Shown: positions 1-7,687, counted from the first letter of the stretch. The stretch: DNA of 7,943 nt from Betaproteobacteria bacterium (GCA_025355395.1 JANXZT010000468.1:1-7943), one strand, 5' to 3'. Numbers and translations: made by a program. Notes: generated by a model not told the origin, from the letters alone.

Positions 1-91
1 GAAAGTAAGCCCGACAGGCTCCTAGACCACGGGACAAAGCACAACCACAGATGCCGGGAATGGCCGCCGACTTCGACGAGAATTCTGCTGC

Positions 92-979
92 TTAGCCTTT
101 CAAATTTTCCTTGAAAAAGGCGATGGTACGTGACCACGCCAGCTTGGCTGCCGCTGCGTCGTACCGAGGTGTGGTGTCGTTATGGAAGCCGTGATTAGTC
201 CCCGGGTACATATACATCTGATATCTGACGCCATTGGCCTTGAGTGCGGTCTCGAAAGCGGGCCAACCGGCGTCGATGCGCTCGTCGAGCGCCGCATAGT
301 GGATTAATAGCGGGGCTTTGATCCTGGCCGTATCCGCAGCGCCAGGCTGGCTGCCATAGAAGGGGACCGCCGCGCCGAGATCCGACATCCGTACGGCCAT
401 CGTGTTGACGATATCGCCGCCAAAGCAGAAACCGACAGCGCCGATTTTCCCGGTGCATTCGGGACGTGACTTCAAGTAGGGGGCAGCGGCCATCAGGTCT
501 TCGGTGCGTTTCACGGTATTAAGTTGGGCAAATAGTTGCGCAGCCTTCTCGTCATCGCCAGAGAAGCCGCCGACAGGCGTGAGGGCGTCCGGTGCGAAGG
601 CGACAAAATTTTCCGTTGCCAAGCGGCGCGCCACGTCTTCGATATACGGATTGAGCCCCCGATTTTCGTGGATCACCACGACCCCGGGCCACTTGCCCGC
701 CTGCGCCGGCCGCGCGAAATAGCCTCGCATCGTTCCCGATCCCTGCGGCGAGGGATAAGACAGGTATTCGGACTTGATTCGACCGTCGTCCTTGGCGACT
801 TGTTGGGCAAAAGCATAGTTGGGCCTGAGGCTTTCCAGCATCGCCGCGGCAGTGAAGCCCCCGACCGCGAACTTTGCGGCGCGATCCAGGAAATCACGAC
901 GGCTGATCGCCCCGTGAACATACCCATCGAAAATCTTGAGAACTTCCGGCGGAAAATCGCTCGCCTTTTTTCGTTCCAT
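92..979 (-). CDS. yghX: Tat-exported dienelactone hydrolase family protein (YghX-like)
   Basis: This 295-residue alpha/beta hydrolase of the dienelactone hydrolase family strongly resembles E. coli YghX as I remember it, including a shared HENRGLNPYIEDVARR stretch. The DLH-type catalytic triad is visible: nucleophile Cys185 in GFCFGG, Asp232 in LDERID and His263 in NHGFH. Glu105 in HENRG matches the family's conserved glutamate. The N-terminus has a twin-arginine motif SRRDFL (residues 26-31), a weakly hydrophobic stretch (about 38-49) and a possible AxA cleavage site (AFA, residues 56-58), so export of the folded protein to the periplasm is predicted. The ATG start has AAGGAA at 987-992 (complement strand), 7 nt upstream. 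The true substrate is unknown for this subgroup, and ester or lactone hydrolysis is only a family-level inference. It stands alone, 191 nt after the DUF2721 gene on the same strand. Confidence 0.93.
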   Translation of the reverse strand: MERKKASDFPPEVLKIFDGYVHGAISRRDFLDRAAKFAVGGFTAAAMLESLRPNYAFAQQVAKDDGRIKSEYLSYPSPQGSGTMRGYFARPAQAGKWPGVVVIHENRGLNPYIEDVARRLATENFVAFAPDALTPVGGFSGDDEKAAQLFAQLNTVKRTEDLMAAAPYLKSRPECTGKIGAVGFCFGGDIVNTMAVRMSDLGAAVPFYGSQPGAADTARIKAPLLIHYAALDERIDAGWPAFETALKANGVRYQMYMYPGTNHGFHNDTTPRYDAAAAKLAWSRTIAFFKENLKG

Positions 980-1127
980 TGGGGTATTCCTTCGCTGATC
1001 GAGAGAGGGATGCTATGACTAAAATGCCAGTCTGGATGAGACCGGGAACCGGAAACCGGGTTCTACTTGCCGCACCCGATGCGCTCCGCGACCCCACGCA
1101 CCCGACGGTCTCGGCTGGCTCGGACAC

Positions 1128-1171
1128 GGCGCGTTCTGCGCGCCACCACCGACGCCGCTGGCATCGGTGGT
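1128..1171 (-). terminator. tandem hairpins after the DUF2721 gene, likely transcription terminator
   Basis: Two stem-loops abut directly after the stop codon of the minus-strand DUF2721 gene. The first (1145-1171) pairs ACCACCGA with TCGGTGGT. After one C/A mismatch, GCC pairs with GGC around a 3-nt loop. The second (1128-1144) pairs GGCGCG with CGCGCC around a 5-nt loop. No T-tract follows on the minus strand, so this is not a canonical intrinsic terminator. It could instead stabilise the 3' end of the mRNA or work together with Rho. The first hairpin's outermost base overlaps the stop codon. Confidence 0.5.
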
Positions 1172-1620
1172 CATTCGAACCGCGCCGGATCGATGCTGAT
1201 CATGTGCGTGGCAAGATAGACTTCGCGCAGGAAGCAGCTGAGTCCACCGATCAGCGCCACCATCGCGGCCACGAACAACGCGCCGGCGAGCCACTTCAAG
1301 TTGGTGGCGAAGAATTCGTCCACGAACAGGGTGACGATCACCAGGCAGACGAGCAGCGCCGCCGTCGTGCAGTAGTTGATCGACCAGCTGCACACCCGCC
1401 GGCGCCGTTCCAGATCGGCGATCTCCACGCGTGCCACGGCGCGCGCCTTCGCATCCAGACCGGGCCAGGACTGCTCGAAACTGCGGGCGCGGTCGATCAC
1501 GCGGGCGAGCCGGGTGGCCATCACCCCGAGCAACGCGGCAATGCCGGTCAGCAGGAAGACCGGTGCGATGGCAAGCTGAATGGCGTGCGCGATGATTTCG
1601 GTACCAGGATCGGTGGGCAT
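1171..1620 (-). CDS. DUF2721 family integral membrane protein
   Basis: This 149-residue protein matches the DUF2721 family in length and architecture. There are three predicted membrane helices, at about residues 12-34, 79-101 and 108-131. A charged cytosolic-type stretch between helices 1 and 2 contains TRLARVIDRAR (36-46) and an ERRRR cluster (71-75). The post-helix-3 motif LREVYLAT (131-138) is also typical. No enzymatic residues stand out and the family has no established function that I know of. It starts 24 nt after the pheC stop codon on the same strand, with a modest GGAAT-type ribosome site, so co-transcription with pheC is likely. That proximity does not prove a role in phenylalanine synthesis. 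Confidence 0.85.
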   Translation of the reverse strand: MPTDPGTEIIAHAIQLAIAPVFLLTGIAALLGVMATRLARVIDRARSFEQSWPGLDAKARAVARVEIADLERRRRVCSWSINYCTTAALLVCLVIVTLFVDEFFATNLKWLAGALFVAAMVALIGGLSCFLREVYLATHMISIDPARFE

Positions 1621-1644
1621 GGCTGATTCCGGAATTACGGTGAC

Positions 1645-2409
1645 CTACTTCATCCAGGCTGCCAGCGTGCGGTCGTAATCGCCCGTGGCCTTGGCCAAAT
1701 GCAGCCACTGGTCCACCCAAGCCTTGAACGTGGCGTCGCCACGCGGGATCAAATAAGCCATTTCCCCATACTGAAGCGGGCGGTCGGGGTTTACCGCGCA
1801 AAGGCCGGGCCGAAGCTTGGCCTGGACGATGGTTTCGACGGACTCCGAGATCATCACGTCGGCATTGCCCTTCAGGATCTCGTCGAAAATTGTCGTGTTG
1901 TCGTTGAATATGACGATCTTCGCGTTCTTGAAGCTCGCGCGCGCAAACCGCTCGTTGCTGCCGCCCGGGTTTTCGATGACGGTGACGCCCGGCTTGTCGA
2001 TGTCGGCCACCGTCTGGAACTTCGCCACGTTCTCGCATTTGGTGATCGGTGCTTTACCGTTCACCATGTAGGCATTCGTAAAGAACGCCCGTTTCTGACG
2101 GTCCAGGGAGACGGAAATGCCACCGACGCCCAGGTCGCACTTCTCGATGAAATCGTCCATCAGCGTCGGCCAGCTCGTCTTGACGAATCTGGCCTCGACG
2201 CCAAGCGATTTGGCCATCGACTGCACCAGGTCGATGTCGATGCCTTCGAAGGTTCCGTCGGATTTGGCAAGGCTGAACGGCTTGTAATCGCCCGGTGTGC
2301 AGACGCGCAGCGCACCGCGCTTGATTACAACGTCAAGGCGGGAGTCTTCAGCATGCGCAACAGCAACGGCACAAAGGCCCATCAGTGCAAAGGCAATTCC
2401 GCGGATCAT
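1645..2409 (-). CDS. pheC: cyclohexadienyl dehydratase (periplasmic prephenate/arogenate dehydratase)
   Basis: This 254-residue protein has the periplasmic solute-binding fold and closely resembles Pseudomonas aeruginosa PheC as I recall it. PheC converts prephenate to phenylpyruvate, and arogenate to phenylalanine, outside the cytoplasm. A signal peptide is visible (hydrophobic residues 5-18, AHA then ED, cleavage near 20/21). PheC-like blocks follow in order: RVCTPGDYKPFS (35-46), SWPTLMDDF (79-87), GGISVSLDRQKRAFF (96-110), KAPIT (119-123), NPGGSNERFAR (147-157), NTTIFDEILKGNADVMISE (171-189) and WVDQWLH (231-237). Glu192 aligns with the glutamate described as the general acid of PheC. The start has a strong AGGAGG (2414-2419, complement strand) 4 nt upstream. 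An amino-acid-binding protein without catalysis is the main alternative, because the enzyme evolved from such proteins. No ABC permease or ATPase gene lies beside it, which favours the enzyme. Confidence 0.85.
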   Translation of the reverse strand: MIRGIAFALMGLCAVAVAHAEDSRLDVVIKRGALRVCTPGDYKPFSLAKSDGTFEGIDIDLVQSMAKSLGVEARFVKTSWPTLMDDFIEKCDLGVGGISVSLDRQKRAFFTNAYMVNGKAPITKCENVAKFQTVADIDKPGVTVIENPGGSNERFARASFKNAKIVIFNDNTTIFDEILKGNADVMISESVETIVQAKLRPGLCAVNPDRPLQYGEMAYLIPRGDATFKAWVDQWLHLAKATGDYDRTLAAWMK

Positions 2410-2536
2410 GACGCCTCCTGGTGAAATGAAAAGTTCAGTGTACCTCCTGGAATGCCTCCCGGGAATTTCGGGCTGTCTTTACTTCCGGTTATTGCACTTC
2501 CCTGGAACGTCCTCCGCGAACAGCTGCCACCAACGT

Positions 2537-2576
2537 AGATCACGCGGCAAAAATGCCGCCCGCGACAACGTGATCT
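2537..2576. promoter_or_regulatory. nested inverted repeat in the pheC/cyclase divergent intergenic region
   Basis: The outer arms AGATCACG (2537-2544) and CGTGATCT (2569-2576) are perfect 8-bp complements. Nested inside is a GCGGCA/TGCCGC stem (2544-2549 with 2554-2559) around an AAAA loop. The outer arms are also parts of an imperfect direct repeat, CAACGT(A)GATC, at 2531 and 2566, about 35 bp apart. It lies between the divergent pheC and cyclase genes, 128 bp from pheC and about 100 bp from the cyclase start. An operator for one or both genes, or an mRNA leader hairpin, are possible roles. The regulator is unknown. I found no convincing sigma70 promoter in 2410-2679. Confidence 0.4.
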
Positions 2577-2679
2577 GACCGATACCCGTGGCCCCGACCT
2601 CACCGTCAGCGCGTCGCGCGTCATGCTAAGGTGACGTTTCCGTCGCCATTTCGATCGAAGTGCACGGCGGTGTGAGACG

Positions 2680-5600
2680 TTGCAGCAGACGCGAATGGCG
2701 CGGGACACGGCAATGGGTGCAAACGGCGGGCTGCGATGCGCGAATTGTGGTGCGGGCAATCGAGCCGCACGCCGGTTCTGCGCCGAATGCGGTGCGCTGC
2801 TGCCATTGGCCTGCGTCGCTTGTGGCTTCGCCAATGAGGTCGGCGAGAAATTCTGCGGCGGTTGCGGGACGCCCCTCGCGGCACCGTCGCCGGCGAGGGC
2901 CCGGGATGCTGTGGACGCCGAGCGCCGGCCCGTGACGGTGCTCTTCGTCGACGTCTGCGGATACACCCAACTGTCGCAACGTCTCGATCCGGAGGACGTG
3001 CACCGGTTGCTCGAGAGCTTTTTTGCCGTCGTCGACGGCATTGTCCAGCGCTTCGGCGGTCACGTCGACAAGCATATCGGCGATGCGGTGATGGCCATAT
3101 TCGGAGCGCCGCTCGCGCACGGGGATGAACCGATGCGCGCCGTGCGCGCTGCCGACGCGATTGCGCGCGCGGTGCGCGAAATCACGGTTGAGTCGGACCG
3201 CCCGCTGCAGGTCCACATCGGCATTGCGTCAGGCGAGGTGATCGCCTCCGACGTTGGAAGTGAGCAGCACCGCGCGTACACGGTCATTGGCCCATCGGTG
3301 AACCTTGCGGCGCGGCTCGTCGGCATTGCCGGCCCGGGTGAGATCGCGATCGACGACGCGGTCCACGAGGCGGTGTCCCCGCTCGCGCGCTGCATCGCGC
3401 TCGGGGAGGTCGCGATCAAAGGCATCGACCGCCCGGTCGCGGCGTGGCGGCTCGCGGGCCTTGATGGCAGCGCAAACGCACCGGCAATGGGCTCGATGGT
3501 CGGGCGCGTGACAGAGCGCGCCCAACTGGCCGCGCTCCTCGAAAATTGCATGGCAACGCGCCGGGGGCATGCGGTGCTCGTGCGTGGCGAGCCGGGCATC
3601 GGCAAGTCGCGTCTCGTTGCCGAACTGTGCCGGATGGCGCGTACGGATGGCTTCGCATGCCACACCGGGCTGGTCCTCGACTTCGGGATGGCCGAAGGTC
3701 GCGACGCTGTTCGCGAGATCGTCGGATCACTTCTCGACGTTTCACCCTCGGCGGGACCGGACGCGCGCAGCGACAAAGTGGAAGCGGCGGTCGGGCGCGG
3801 CCTATGCACCGACGAGGAGCGGCCCTTTCTCTACGATCTTGTCGATCTGCCCCTGCCGGAGACATGTCGCGGAATCTATCAAGCGATGGACAGCGTGGCC
3901 CGGCAGCGTGGTCGCGCGAAGGTGCTGAACCGCCTCGTCGCTGCAGCGTCGCAGGTCACGCCGGTACTGCTATGCATCGAGGACCTGCATTGGGCCGACA
4001 AGATGACGCTTTCCTATGTCGCCGCAATCTTGCAGGGCGTCGGTCGGCTGCCTGTTGTAATGGCGCTAACCACGCGCTCGGATGGCGATCCGCTGGACGC
4101 TGTGTGGCGGGCCTCGCTTCCGGATTGCCCCCTGGTGACGCTTGACCTCGCGCCACTCAACGCGGAGGAGGCGGTTGCGCTTGCCGGCGGACTGTCCGCA
4201 ACGTCAAACCGTTTCGCCCAAAGATGTGTCGAGCGCGCGGGTGGCAATCCGCTTTTCCTCGAACAATTGCTGCGTACGGCCAACGATAGCGATGACCGTT
4301 TGCCGTCCTCGCTGCATAGCCTGGTGCTTGCGCGCATGGATCGTCTGCCAGAACGCGATCGCACGGCGCTGCGCGTGGCGTCGGTGATCGGCCAACGCTT
4401 CTCGCGCGAGCTTGTGGGCGAGTTGGCGGGATTGCCGGATTATGACTGCGCCCGGTTACTGGCTCATCATCTGGTGCGGGTCGATGGTGAGGATTTCCTG
4501 TTCGCGCATGCGCTGATTCGCGACGGCGTCTATGCATCGCTTACCCGCGCGCGTCGCAATGCATTGCACGTCGCCGCGGGTGCCTGGTATGGGGAGCGCG
4601 ACCTCGCATTGCGCGCTGAGCATCTCGATCGCGGCGAGTCGCCGGATGCGCCGCAGGCGTTCTGGCGGGCGGCGCGTGCGCAGGCCGTGGCGCTGCACCC
4701 GGAGCGCGCACTGGCCCTCGCTGATCGTGGCGCCGCACTGGCGCAGGCGCCTCGAGACATCTGCGCCCTCAACCTGTTGCGGAGCGAATTGTTGCGCGAG
4801 ATCGGCGACGGCAAGCTCGCGGGTGAAGCGAGCCATGCCGCGCTGGCAGCGGCGCACTCGCCTGCGGAGCGCTGCGCAGCGATGGTGGGTGTGGCGGCCA
4901 GCCATCGACTCACCGGTGAGGTGGACGCGGCGCTCGCGACCCTTGCCGAAGCGGAGACCATCGCCGCCGCCGCCGGGCTGGCCGAAGACCTCATCGCGAT
5001 TCACTACCTGCGCGGAAACCTGCACTTCGCCCGCGGACGCATCGTCGAATGCCGGGGCGAGCATGCGGCGGCTTTTGCGGGGGCCACCGCACTGCACGAT
5101 CCCGAATGGGAGGCGCGCACCGTGAGCGGGCTTGCCGATGCCGACTATGCAGAGGGGTTGCTACGCACGGCCTTCGAGCGCTTCTCGCACTGTGTCGCCC
5201 TTTGCGATGCCCACGGGTACATCCGGATTTCGATTCCCAATCGCGTCATGATCGGTCATTGCCGGATCTATCGCAATGAGTTCGATGCGGCGCTCCAGGA
5301 CATGACGTTGGCTGCTGACGATGCTGTTCGTGTGGGCAACCGCCATGCCGAAATGTTCGCGCTGCAATCCTGCGGAATGATGCTTACCGCCTGCTCGCGC
5401 TATGCGCAAGCGGAACCGTATCAGAACCGCGCGCGTGACATCGCACAGTCGCTGGGCGCACGCCGCTATCTTGCCACGATCCTTGCTCATCACGCGGAAG
5501 TGCTGCACTCGCGCGGTGCCGTCGACGAAGCGCGGCGCAATCTCGAGGAGGCGCTTGCCCTATCCCGTGAGACGGGAATCGGTTTCAGCGGTCCAATCAT

Positions 5601-5979
5601 CCTCGGGCTGTTGATGCTCTGCGCCGCCGACGACCCGGCACGCCAACGGCATGCAGCGGAGGCCGAAGCAGTGCTCGCAGCGGGTTGCATCAGCCACAAC
5701 TATTTCTTCTATTATCGATACGCCATCGAGGCGGCCCTCGATCGCGATGATCTCGCCGCGGCGATGCACTACGCGGATGAGCTCGAAGCGTACACGCGTG
5801 GGGAACCGCTCCCCTACAGCGACATGCTTATCCGCCGCGCGCGGCTGCTCGCAGCCCTCGAGCGCGAGCCAGACCATCCGGCGTGTCTCGCCGAGCTTGA
5901 GAGCCTCATGGCCGAGACGCAGCGGTTGCGCTGGCCGATCGGATGGCCGGAGCGAACACAACGCGATGCGCACGAATGA
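2680..5979 (+). CDS. zinc-ribbon, class III adenylate/guanylate cyclase, AAA ATPase and TPR fusion protein
   Basis: This large cytosolic signalling protein (1,099 residues from a TTG at 2680) has four parts. (1) A double zinc ribbon: CxxC-x10-CxxC occurs twice (Cys20/23/34/37 and Cys45/48/59/62). (2) A class III nucleotide cyclase, about residues 82-260: metal Asp91 (LFVDVCGYT) and Asp135 (KHIGDAVMAIFG), base-contact Lys131, transition-state Asn208 and Arg212 (SVNLAAR). It looks catalytically intact, and Thr at the second base-specifying site is common in bacterial cyclases. (3) A STAND-like ATPase, about 272-625: Walker A GEPGIGKS (303-310), Walker B LLCIEDLHWAD (430-440), GNPLFLEQLLR (522-532) and FLFAHALIRDGVYASL (606-621). 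(4) A helical TPR-like tail, about 640-1090. cAMP is the likelier product, but specificity is not certain from sequence. The start is uncertain: in-frame ATGs at 2695 and 2713 are possible, and 2713 best fits proteins that begin just before the zinc ribbon. None has a good ribosome site. There is no membrane segment. Confidence 0.92.
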   Translation: MQQTRMARDTAMGANGGLRCANCGAGNRAARRFCAECGALLPLACVACGFANEVGEKFCGGCGTPLAAPSPARARDAVDAERRPVTVLFVDVCGYTQLSQRLDPEDVHRLLESFFAVVDGIVQRFGGHVDKHIGDAVMAIFGAPLAHGDEPMRAVRAADAIARAVREITVESDRPLQVHIGIASGEVIASDVGSEQHRAYTVIGPSVNLAARLVGIAGPGEIAIDDAVHEAVSPLARCIALGEVAIKGIDRPVAAWRLAGLDGSANAPAMGSMVGRVTERAQLAALLENCMATRRGHAVLVRGEPGIGKSRLVAELCRMARTDGFACHTGLVLDFGMAEGRDAVREIVGSLLDVSPSAGPDARSDKVEAAVGRGLCTDEERPFLYDLVDLPLPETCRGIYQAMDSVARQRGRAKVLNRLVAAASQVTPVLLCIEDLHWADKMTLSYVAAILQGVGRLPVVMALTTRSDGDPLDAVWRASLPDCPLVTLDLAPLNAEEAVALAGGLSATSNRFAQRCVERAGGNPLFLEQLLRTANDSDDRLPSSLHSLVLARMDRLPERDRTALRVASVIGQRFSRELVGELAGLPDYDCARLLAHHLVRVDGEDFLFAHALIRDGVYASLTRARRNALHVAAGAWYGERDLALRAEHLDRGESPDAPQAFWRAARAQAVALHPERALALADRGAALAQAPRDICALNLLRSELLREIGDGKLAGEASHAALAAAHSPAERCAAMVGVAASHRLTGEVDAALATLAEAETIAAAAGLAEDLIAIHYLRGNLHFARGRIVECRGEHAAAFAGATALHDPEWEARTVSGLADADYAEGLLRTAFERFSHCVALCDAHGYIRISIPNRVMIGHCRIYRNEFDAALQDMTLAADDAVRVGNRHAEMFALQSCGMMLTACSRYAQAEPYQNRARDIAQSLGARRYLATILAHHAEVLHSRGAVDEARRNLEEALALSRETGIGFSGPIILGLLMLCAADDPARQRHAAEAEAVLAAGCISHNYFFYYRYAIEAALDRDDLAAAMHYADELEAYTRGEPLPYSDMLIRRARLLAALEREPDHPACLAELESLMAETQRLRWPIGWPERTQRDAHE

Positions 5980-6343
5980 GCCCACGCTGTCGAAAGTTGA
6001 TCTTCGTATATAGCGTCAACAGCCTGAAGATGCGCTTTTGATCGGACCGCGCAGTCAATGCGCTGCAGCGGCGCACGCGGCCACGTTCTCCTCGACGTAG
6101 GCTTCCAGCCTTGCGACATCCTTGCGGGTTGGGCATAAGGCCTCCAACCTTCCCGCGGCGTCGCCTCGTTCAGGCCACCGCAAATGGCATCTCGGGAACG
6201 TGGCGCGCGCGAAGGTCATCCAATGTTCCGAAGCCGTCGTACGGTGATACGGAACACGAGCATGCATCCAGCAGCCCCCGATTGAACGCATAAGTGAATG
6301 CGCGAGGCGCTGTTCGCATTAACCATCGGAAGGAGCATCCCCC
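5980..6343. other. intergenic region without a convincing gene
   Basis: This is a 364-nt gap between the cyclase and cytochrome genes. Just after the cyclase stop codon is a weak stem (ATCTTC 6000-6005 with GAAGAT 6026-6031, 20-nt loop) followed by GCGCTTTT, a possible but poor terminator. The ECF-type promoter motif at 6194-6225 occupies the middle. The ribosome site GGAAGGAG (6328-6335) sits at the right end. Open frames of 60-78 codons on both strands have no ribosome site or recognisable family. The minus-strand one (6055-6291) overlaps the promoter motif and may be a gene remnant or chance. Confidence 0.6.
6194..6225 (+). promoter_or_regulatory. predicted ECF-sigma promoter upstream of the cytochrome gene
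   Basis: A -35-like box GGGAACGTG (6194-6202) and a -10-like box GTCATCCAATG (6215-6225) are separated by 12 nt. The same two boxes, with one base different and an 11-nt gap, precede the ECF sigma gene at 7705-7735. GGAAC -35 elements are a hallmark of ECF sigma promoters, and GGAAC(G)T-N16/17-TC(T/C)AA resembles the RpoE-type consensus. It points at the cytochrome gene 118 nt downstream and would leave a leader of roughly 110 nt. It is predicted by motif only. Confidence 0.6.
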
Positions 6344-7645
6344 GTGCGATTCATGAGCCTGGTCAGTGATTTTGCGATGCGCGGAGCAAGGCGCCGCATC
6401 CCCGGAAGACGCAATGGTGGGCTTTCATTCGCCTTGCGCACGGGGCTTGCGTTCGTCTCGCTCGGTGTGGCTGCGGCCCTGACGGCTTGCAGCGGGAGTG
6501 GTTGGGATCAAGCAGAAAGTTCGATCCCCGATCCGGCCGTGGTCGCACAAGGGAAGCAAATCTTCCGATTCGATACTTTTGGCGACGAATCGCAATGGAC
6601 CGACACACTGCGCATGCATGAAGTGATTCGCACGGCGGTCGACCCCACGACCGCACTGTCGGTCGGCTTGAAGGTCGATGCGGAGGCGTTGCCATCGGCC
6701 GTGGTGGCGGGAATTCAGAACGGCAGTGTTGATCTCAAGAGTCCCGACACCACGGTGGCGTTGCTCAAGCTCGACGCTGTCATCGGCCTCAAGGGGACGG
6801 TCGAGACCATCAATGGCAAGGACACGCTGACACGGGTGGGCGTCACCTGTGCCTTGTGCCACTCCACCGTCGACAATTCATTTGCAGCGGGCATCGGCAA
6901 GCGCCTGGACGGGTGGCCCAATCGTGACCTCGATCCGGGAGCGATCATTGCACTGTCGCCTGCGATCAGCGTGGCCCAGAAGGCCGTCTACAACTCCTGG
7001 GGGCCCGGCAAATACGATCCACGCTTCAATCAGGACGGACGCAATGGCCCGCAGGTTATCCCGCCCGCCTATGGTTTGAACGGCGTCCACCGCATTACCT
7101 CGACCGGCGACGGAGACGATGTAGCCTATTGGAACCGCTATGTCGGTGTTACCCAGATGGGTGGCCACGGGTCATTCTCCGATCGGCGCACGGGTGTCAG
7201 CGTCACCAATGGCACGGATGATCTGATCACCGCGAAGCTGCCGGCCCTGCAGGCCTATCAGCTCACCTTGGCAGCGCCGCCGCCGGCGGCCGGAAGTTTC
7301 GATCCAGTCGCTGCCGGACGGGGAAAGCTCGTGTTCAACGGGCCAGGTACTTGCGCCACTTGCCATAGCGGAACCGAATTCACCGATGCCAACGCGCGAC
7401 TGCATCCGCCGGGTGATGTGGTCAGCGAACCCGAGCCCAACGGAGCACCGAGCTGGGCGTCGCGCAGTGCCACCAAGCAGTACCGGACCGCTCCGTTGCA
7501 GGGGGTGTGGCAGCATGCGCCGTACTTCCACAACGGCACTGCCCCGACGCTGGAGGCCGTCGTACGCACCTACAACACCAGGAAGTCGCTGGGTCTGACC
7601 GAGACGCAGATCGCCGATCTGGCCGAATATCTGAAGTCGCTCTGA
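6344..7645 (+). CDS. two-CxxCH c-type cytochrome lipoprotein (di-heme peroxidase/RoxA-like superfamily)
   Basis: This 433-residue exported protein has two c-type heme-binding sites, CALCH (Cys169, Cys172, His173) and CATCH (Cys337, Cys340, His341). A hydrophobic segment (about 34-48) ends in the lipobox LTAC, so Cys49 is the likely lipid-modified residue and the protein is probably membrane-anchored and periplasm-facing. The C-terminal block YRTAPLQGVWQHAPYFHNGTAPTLEAVV contains the PYFHNG and TLE..V elements of di-heme cytochrome c peroxidase, MauG and RoxA-like proteins. Residues 72-98, around FRFDTFGDESQWTDTLRMHEVI, precede the first heme. Electron transfer or peroxidase/oxygenase chemistry is possible, and the substrate is unknown. 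The GTG start has GGAAGGAG 8 nt upstream. The next ATG (6353) lies too far from that site. The n-region is unusually long and arginine-rich. An ECF-type promoter motif lies upstream. Confidence 0.88.
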   Translation: MRFMSLVSDFAMRGARRRIPGRRNGGLSFALRTGLAFVSLGVAAALTACSGSGWDQAESSIPDPAVVAQGKQIFRFDTFGDESQWTDTLRMHEVIRTAVDPTTALSVGLKVDAEALPSAVVAGIQNGSVDLKSPDTTVALLKLDAVIGLKGTVETINGKDTLTRVGVTCALCHSTVDNSFAAGIGKRLDGWPNRDLDPGAIIALSPAISVAQKAVYNSWGPGKYDPRFNQDGRNGPQVIPPAYGLNGVHRITSTGDGDDVAYWNRYVGVTQMGGHGSFSDRRTGVSVTNGTDDLITAKLPALQAYQLTLAAPPPAAGSFDPVAAGRGKLVFNGPGTCATCHSGTEFTDANARLHPPGDVVSEPEPNGAPSWASRSATKQYRTAPLQGVWQHAPYFHNGTAPTLEAVVRTYNTRKSLGLTETQIADLAEYLKSL

Positions 7646-7660
7646 CCTCCTTGGGCGTGG

Positions 7661-7687
7661 ACCCGTCGCGATGAATGGGGCGGGTTT
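7661..7687 (+). terminator. possible terminator hairpin after the cytochrome gene
   Basis: ACCCGTC (7661-7667) pairs with GGCGGGT (7679-7685), including one G-U pair, around an 11-nt loop, starting 15 nt after the cytochrome stop codon. Only a three-base T-run (7685-7687), which includes the last paired base, ends it, so this is a weak intrinsic terminator at best. Confidence 0.35.

Noticed and set aside
1..91. Possible end of another gene or a mobile-element edge at the left border
   Set aside because: Only 91 nt are available, with no recognisable reading frame, repeat or terminal inverted repeat.
1049..1073. GGGAACCGG...CCGGGTTC imperfect inverted repeat between the DUF2721 and hydrolase genes
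   Set aside because: The stem needs a bulge and its loop is tiny. It is built from simple CCGG repeats, and no promoter boxes could be fitted around it, so I do not call it a site.
1019..2038. Minus-strand 339-codon open frame overlapping pheC and DUF2721
   Set aside because: It is in another frame under two well-supported genes and has a low-complexity Arg/Gly-rich translation typical of GC-rich shadow frames.
2504..2510. GGAACGT in the pheC/cyclase intergenic region as a third member of the ECF promoter set
   Set aside because: The downstream sequence at the required spacing has no GTCATC or TCTAA-like element.
6059..6075. TGCGC-N7-GCGCA palindrome after the cyclase gene as a terminator
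   Set aside because: The stem is short, no T-run follows, and such palindromes are frequent by chance at this GC content.
6251..6257. A second GGAAC (GGAACAC) upstream of the cytochrome gene, as a possible extra ECF promoter
   Set aside because: No matching -10 box is found 15-18 nt downstream. It lacks the GTCATCYAATG partner.
6055..6291. Minus-strand 78-codon open frame, with a plausible-looking C-terminal stretch around RKDVARLEAYVEENV
   Set aside because: It has no recognisable family and no good ribosome site, and it overlaps the conserved ECF-type promoter on the other strand. It is possibly a gene remnant, but I cannot support a CDS.
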